A DNA stretch of 39,064 nucleotides from Candidatus Gastranaerophilales bacterium (GTDB taxonomy: Bacteria > Cyanobacteriota > Vampirovibrionia > Gastranaerophilales > Gastranaerophilaceae), in contig CALUSF010000003.1 in NCBI GenBank assembly GCA_944323325.1, forward strand, positions 1-39,064, given 5' to 3'. Below are positions 35,143-39,064 of the stretch, piece after piece. The translations under genes and the position numbers were made by a program. The notes beneath the pieces were generated by a model that did no database searches, was not told the DNA's origin, and saw nothing but the letters and a program-made list of their open reading frames with translations. The stretch's first letter is position 1. Each line of letters starts with the position of its first letter.

Positions 35143-35769
35143 TTACTTAATATTCGGGAATGCGTATATTACGCCATCAGTATCGCGCCATTTGAGATAT
35201 CCCGTTTTGGGAGTCTGGTCAATATCCACAACGGATACAAGCGCCCAGTTTCCGCGGATTGCAGTAAGACGGATTTGTTTCACATACCTTAACACCGCAA
35301 CACTCTGAGACAAATCTTCGCTCTTTGCACGAAGTACTTCCAGCTCATCGGGAACGTCCTTTAAGAATCTCAAACCGTACTTTCTGCCGTACATATTATA
35401 AAAACTTAACCAGGGCAAAAACTGAAACCTGTCTTTTGTGAGCACCCAGCCTCTGGCACCGGAAATCTTATCATATATAACTTCTACCCATCCGTCATCT
35501 CCGATATCCGAGACGTATAAAAAACCGAGCTTTTTATCATTAATAAGCAATGCAAAAACATTATCCGGCATCGTTTCCGGTTTATACGAAAAATCAAATT
35601 TTTTTATTATATCGGAATTTGAATCCGGATGAGAGTAAATAGTAATACTATCGTCAGTCTGATACATACCTATGGAATTTTTAGGAATGGATTCCATATA
35701 AAAAGGCATTGTATCCGCAAAAACCGGCAAAATCAAAAACATACATAAAATTAATAAAAATTTCTTCAT
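35143..35769 (-). CDS. Secreted SH3-like domain protein
   Basis: 208 residues from the ATG at 35769. A longer in-frame start at 35826 would hide the signal peptide and lacks support, whereas AAAGAGAG precedes this one. The signal peptide is MKKFLLILCMFLILPVFA. Residues about 35-110 look like a bacterial SH3 domain (SITIYSHPDSNS, then GWVEVIYDK and ARGWVL). The rest, including GYLKWRDTDG, may form a second SH3-like fold. Such domains bind peptidoglycan or envelope proteins. It lies 28 bases after the upstream unknown gene, so it is probably in an operon. Confidence 0.78.
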   Translation of the reverse strand: MKKFLLILCMFLILPVFADTMPFYMESIPKNSIGMYQTDDSITIYSHPDSNSDIIKKFDFSYKPETMPDNVFALLINDKKLGFLYVSDIGDDGWVEVIYDKISGARGWVLTKDRFQFLPWLSFYNMYGRKYGLRFLKDVPDELEVLRAKSEDLSQSVAVLRYVKQIRLTAIRGNWALVSVVDIDQTPKTGYLKWRDTDGVIYAFPNIK

Positions 35770-35797
35770 ATCAGACTCTCTTTTTAAGTATATTGTA

Positions 35798-36520
35798 TCA
35801 TCTGATAATTTTGTCCGCAATATCAAATTTAAGAGAAATTTGCCTGTATTCTTGTATCGGCGTTTCCTTTGATTCTTTCATTACAAGAGTAATATTCTCA
35901 TTTTTATCCAGCCAATTATAAAACCTTTTAGAAAACTCGGGATTATTGTTTAAATCCTTAATAAGATTTTCTGAATTTTTTACCGTTACAAAAACGGGCG
36001 ACTCTGATATTGCATCTAAAGACTTAAGAAATTCATTATTGTAATTTATCTCCTTTGAGGCAAACCCGAATTCCTTATTAAAAAACTCCGTAACATTCGG
36101 CAGTCTTTCTTCCGGCAAATTTGATGTAATTATTTTGGGCATTTCAATCGTACGATTGGTTTTCATCTTAAGAGTTGAAATAAAATTCCTGAAAATATCT
36201 GTCTGGTGGCAATTATTCAAATTTTGCAATTCCGGGTATTTTGAAAAATCAAGTTTATTAAGTTCTTTTTCAAGAGATTGTTTTTCAGCGGCAGAAAGCG
36301 TAGAATTCAAATCTTGTACGGTATATAACCTTATTGGCTGCGGTTTCTTTGCGGATATATGTTTTCCGTAAACAATTCCTGCGATTCCCAAAACTGCGAG
36401 TCCTGCCAGCGTATAGTACAAATTTTTATTTTCTTTGTTTTGTTTATCGCTTTTTGAATTAAAGCTTACGAAAAAGCTTTTGTCTGAATTATTAATTTGT
36501 GATATTGAACTTATTTGCAT
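35798..36520 (-). CDS. Single-helix membrane protein, unknown
   Basis: 240 residues, AGAGGG before the ATG. The N-terminus contains FFVSFNSKSD (16-25), the shared short motif. A single membrane helix follows (about 35-51, LYYTLAGLAVLGIAGIVYG), then about 185 mostly helical, charged residues without cysteines except one near residue 105. Topology cannot be fixed, but with no cleavable signal the long part may face either side. It is first in a two-gene unit with the SH3-like gene. I do not recognise the family. Confidence 0.75.
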   Translation of the reverse strand: MQISSISQINNSDKSFFVSFNSKSDKQNKENKNLYYTLAGLAVLGIAGIVYGKHISAKKPQPIRLYTVQDLNSTLSAAEKQSLEKELNKLDFSKYPELQNLNNCHQTDIFRNFISTLKMKTNRTIEMPKIITSNLPEERLPNVTEFFNKEFGFASKEINYNNEFLKSLDAISESPVFVTVKNSENLIKDLNNNPEFSKRFYNWLDKNENITLVMKESKETPIQEYRQISLKFDIADKIIR

Positions 36521-36620
36521 TATTTCCCTCTGTTTTCTATATAAACCCCAAAATTATATTTTTTGCTATTTAAGTTTTATAAGCACCGGTTTTCTTTATT
36601 AATTCTTAATATCACGGCTA

Positions 36621-36663
36621 TTGACCAATTTTGAAAAATAATATACCATAAGATTTTGGTGTA
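36621..36663 (+). promoter_or_regulatory. glnA promoter with overlapping inverted repeat
   Basis: TTGACC (36621-36626), a 17-base spacer and TACCAT (36644-36649). TATACCA (36642-36648) and TGGTGTA (36657-36663) form an inverted repeat, one mismatch, over the -10 and start site. It would suit a repressor. It is not a standard NtcA site (GTA-N8-TAC). Confidence 0.45.
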
Positions 36664-36692
36664 GATATTACAATTATTAAAGGAGGATTCGT

Positions 36693-38054
36693 ATGGAATT
36701 TCATCATCAGCCGCTAAATGGCGCGAACTACACGGAAGCAGATATTAAGAGGCTTATTGCGGAATACAATGTCCAGTTTATAAAGCTTCAATTCGTTGAC
36801 ATTAACGGTCAGGTTAAAAATATGGCAGTGCCTTCGGAGCACATTGACAGGGTTTTGAATAATGAAATTATGCTTGACGGTTCCTCCATAAAAGGTTTTA
36901 GAAACATTGAAACTTCCGATATGTTTTTCTATCCCGATAAAAATACGTTCCAGATTCTTCCCTGGCAGGAACGTGACGGAAAAAATTCCGCAAGGTTAAT
37001 CTGTGATATTTATAACGCGGACGGAACCCCGTTTGAAGGATGTCCGAGATGTAATTTAAAACGCCTTATGGCGGAAGCGCAAAAACTCGGTTTTTCAATG
37101 AACGTCGGGCCGGAAGCCGAATTTTTCCTGTTTGAAAAGGATGAAGAGGATCATATAACAACAAAAACTCATGACAGAGCCGGATATTATGACGTCGGGC
37201 CGGACGATTTGGGAGAAGCCGTCCGCGCAGATATAGTAAGTACACTTCAAGAAATGGATTTTGATATTGAAGCTTCACACCACGAAGTTGCCGACGGACA
37301 GCACGAAGTTGATTTCAAATACTCGGATATTCTTACCACTGCTGATAACGTCGCAACTTTCAGAATCGCGGTCAAGGCTGTTGCGGCGCAATACGGTTTG
37401 CACGCTACATTTATGCCAAAACCCGTATACGGAATTAACGGCTCGGGAATGCATTGTAACATTTCCCTGTTTAAAGACGGAAAAAATGCGTTTTTTGATG
37501 AAAAAGCCGAATACCAGCTTTCCGATACGGCAAAATACGCAATCGGCGGCATTTTGAAGCACATCAAGAGTATAACGGCAATACTTAATCCGACTGTAAA
37601 CAGCTACAAAAGACTTGTTCCGGGATATGAAGCACCGGTTTATATGGCATGGTCACTCGCAAACAGAAGCGCGCTATTGAGAGTGCCGGCAAAACGCGGC
37701 ATGTCAACACGTGTTGAGCTTCGTTCACCGGATCCGAGCTGCAATCCTTACCTGGCATTTGCGACAATTCTTGCGGCTTGTCTGGACGGCGTAAGAAACA
37801 AAATTACACCTCCAAAACCGGTAGAAGCAAATATTTACAAGCTTTCCGATAAAGAAAGAAAAAAATTAAGAATTGAATCTTTACCGGGCAGTTTAAAAGA
37901 AGCTCTTTATTATATGGATAAGTCGCTTATTGCAAAAACAGCTTTAGGCTCCCATATAGTAGACGAGTTTATGACCGCAAAAGAAATAGAATGGGATTCT
38001 TTCAGAACCTACGTTTCGCAATGGGAAATAGACAGATACCTTGCAAGATATTAG
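36693..38054 (+). CDS. glnA: Glutamine synthetase, type I
   Basis: 453 residues. It has FVDINGQVKNMAVP in the beta-grasp domain, DGSSIKGF (active-site loop), GPEAEFFLF (metal ligands), NGSGMHCNISLF and the R-rich NRSALLRVPAKRG region. It makes glutamine from glutamate and ammonia. The size and the NIYKLSDKER segment, in place of the NLYDL adenylylation site, suggest the GSI-alpha type controlled by feedback rather than adenylylation. AAAGGAGGA precedes the ATG. It is a single gene with a possible operator in its promoter and a strong terminator. Confidence 0.97.
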   Translation: MEFHHQPLNGANYTEADIKRLIAEYNVQFIKLQFVDINGQVKNMAVPSEHIDRVLNNEIMLDGSSIKGFRNIETSDMFFYPDKNTFQILPWQERDGKNSARLICDIYNADGTPFEGCPRCNLKRLMAEAQKLGFSMNVGPEAEFFLFEKDEEDHITTKTHDRAGYYDVGPDDLGEAVRADIVSTLQEMDFDIEASHHEVADGQHEVDFKYSDILTTADNVATFRIAVKAVAAQYGLHATFMPKPVYGINGSGMHCNISLFKDGKNAFFDEKAEYQLSDTAKYAIGGILKHIKSITAILNPTVNSYKRLVPGYEAPVYMAWSLANRSALLRVPAKRGMSTRVELRSPDPSCNPYLAFATILAACLDGVRNKITPPKPVEANIYKLSDKERKKLRIESLPGSLKEALYYMDKSLIAKTALGSHIVDEFMTAKEIEWDSFRTYVSQWEIDRYLARY

Positions 38055-38061
38055 AAATAAT

Positions 38062-38092
38062 AAAACGGCTTCAAAAAAAGAAGCCGTTTTTT
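38062..38092. terminator. Bidirectional terminator after glnA
   Basis: AAAACGGCTTC (38062-38072) and GAAGCCGTTTT (38080-38090), loop of seven A's, followed by TT. Confidence 0.9.
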
Positions 38093-38094
38093 AG

Positions 38095-38895
38095 TTATAT
38101 AATTACATTCAGCCACTCGAGATCTTTTCTGCGAGCTACAAGTTTATCAATTTCATTCGGCGAAAATGTTTGTTGAATTTCCGGTCCGTGGAAGTATTTA
38201 TATCGTTTAGTTATTTCCGGTGAAAACTTGAATCCTTGTACCGCAAGTGAAAAGTACTCGGCAATAAATTCATCCATGGAACTTAGTGCATTGCGCACAA
38301 GATATTTTTTCGGGTTTACTGAGAAGTCTTCATAAGTTTCCGGCTTTATATAGCCTCTGTCTAAAGATTCTTTCATAGGTAAGTGCCTGAAATATCCTTC
38401 ATTATACGCACGCATATAATCTTCCGTCAAAATATTTTTCTCGGATTTATTCAAAAACGGGCGGAATATATTGCGCACAGAGCTAAAAAGCGAATATAAA
38501 GGCTGATCGAAAAGTTTTTGTTTATGCAGATAGTGTCCTTCTTCATGTAATACATAAGACGGAGTCATTAAATCCAGCTTCCCCGGGCCGAATACATTCC
38601 AATTTCCCATTTGGAAGCCGACAAGATTACTCTTTCTTGAAATCTGCTTTTCATCAATCAATATTTTAGGGATTTGATATCCTTTTTGCTTTATTTGTTC
38701 ATAAACAGTTTGTAAATAGCGAGCTGTAGAAATACTATTAGAAACTTCCTTCAGAATGCCGTTTTGTCTGCAAATCTTTTTGGGTGTAGGTGCAATTTCT
38801 ATCTTACGACCGAGCTCTTTTGACATTGTTTGCCCGGTTTGTCTAAGATAATCCTTATATACCCTATAACGCGTTTTAATAATCCTTGAGTTCAT
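38095..38895 (-). CDS. Zincin-like putative metalloprotease
   Basis: 266 residues, AAGGAGA before the ATG. The zinc-site motif HEEGH (117-121) sits in YVLHEEGHYLHKQ, and a later DEFIAEYFSLA (208-218) supplies a Glu suited as third ligand in a gluzincin-type site. The N-terminal 60 residues are basic and without a signal peptide. A cytosolic or effector-type peptidase is inferred; the substrate is unknown. I do not recognise a named family. It stands alone between the glnA terminator and coaX. Confidence 0.72.
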   Translation of the reverse strand: MNSRIIKTRYRVYKDYLRQTGQTMSKELGRKIEIAPTPKKICRQNGILKEVSNSISTARYLQTVYEQIKQKGYQIPKILIDEKQISRKSNLVGFQMGNWNVFGPGKLDLMTPSYVLHEEGHYLHKQKLFDQPLYSLFSSVRNIFRPFLNKSEKNILTEDYMRAYNEGYFRHLPMKESLDRGYIKPETYEDFSVNPKKYLVRNALSSMDEFIAEYFSLAVQGFKFSPEITKRYKYFHGPEIQQTFSPNEIDKLVARRKDLEWLNVII

Positions 38896-38947
38896 ATTAT
38901 TCGTCTCCTTTTATAAATCTTAAAACGGGTAAATATTTTTTTTGCTA

Positions 38948-39064
38948 TTACTTATTTAATTCGTATAGAAATCTCAATCCTTCAAGCGTTAAATAGGGAT
39001 TTACAAAATCAAATTTTCTTGTCATATATTTTGCAATTAATTCTGAATACCCGCCTGTAGCAAT
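38948..39064 (-). CDS. coaX: Type III pantothenate kinase, C-terminal part (cut by window edge)
   Basis: The last 38 codons before TAA at 38948-38950 are visible. They read IATGGYSELIAKY, then FDFVNPYLTLEGLRFLYELN, the typical end of CoaX, which carries out the first step of coenzyme A synthesis. The 5' part lies beyond the right edge. Confidence 0.85.
   Translation of the reverse strand: MATGGYSELIAKYMTRKFDFVNPYLTLEGLRFLYELNK

Noticed and set aside
36642-36675. NtcA site (GTA-N8-TAC) before glnA
   Set aside because: GTAGATATTAC has a 5-base spacing, not eight, and lies downstream of the likely start.

Overview
The window is low-GC bacterial chromosome. The best guess for its source is a gut member of Candidatus Gastranaerophilales (Vampirovibrionia, 'Melainabacteria'), a non-photosynthetic Cyanobacteriota lineage. 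That is inferred from a ClpC of cyanobacterial/plastid type, small EF-hand proteins, pseudopilin-like proteins with 'DTNG' loops, and several lineage-specific-looking proteins. No photosynthesis gene is present. The placement rests on reading proteins by eye, not on a tree.

Left part (1-10.1 kb): a possible truncated gene at the edge, then a PHP phosphoesterase, a family 2 glycosyltransferase and an acidic HEAT-like protein. A minus-strand envelope-stress operon follows (anti-sigma, ECF sigma, Spy/CpxP-like protein) with an ECF-type promoter in front of it. Next come a calpain-like cysteine-protease protein with a small coiled-coil partner, and an ADP-forming acyl-CoA synthetase.

Accessory strip (10.1-12 kb): a small membrane protein, several repeats built on GGGTGGGC and a HEPN/MNT toxin-antitoxin pair. 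A footprint of a heptad-repeat cassette lies here too. Then come a metallo-beta-lactamase-fold hydrolase with a small partner, a divergent glycogen-synthase-like protein, ftsZ and two small unknown genes.

Middle (18-23.3 kb): a five-gene operon of type IV prepilin/pseudopilin-like proteins. Two carry long glycine-rich domains ending in VIVW/VIIAW. Upstream lies a 600-base non-coding tract with two 28-bp dif-like palindromes and two members of a 50-bp stem-loop family.

Right part (23.9-39 kb): groES and groL are split by a tightly bounded four-helix-bundle ORF between inverted heptad repeats. A 900-base repeat-rich tract follows, ending at a tRNA-Glu(CUC) with a partial copy of its 3' end nearby. 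Then come a degenerate histidine phosphatase, an EF-hand protein, a WecA/TagO-type transferase, glyA, a possible kinase-like protein, clpC, two envelope-type proteins, glnA, a zincin-like protein and the 3' end of coaX.

Most housekeeping genes stand in short units separated by clear bidirectional hairpin terminators. The novelty lies in the inverted-repeat four-helix cassette, the compensated stem-loop family, the dif-like pair, the glycine-rich pseudopilin operon and the protease/partner pair.
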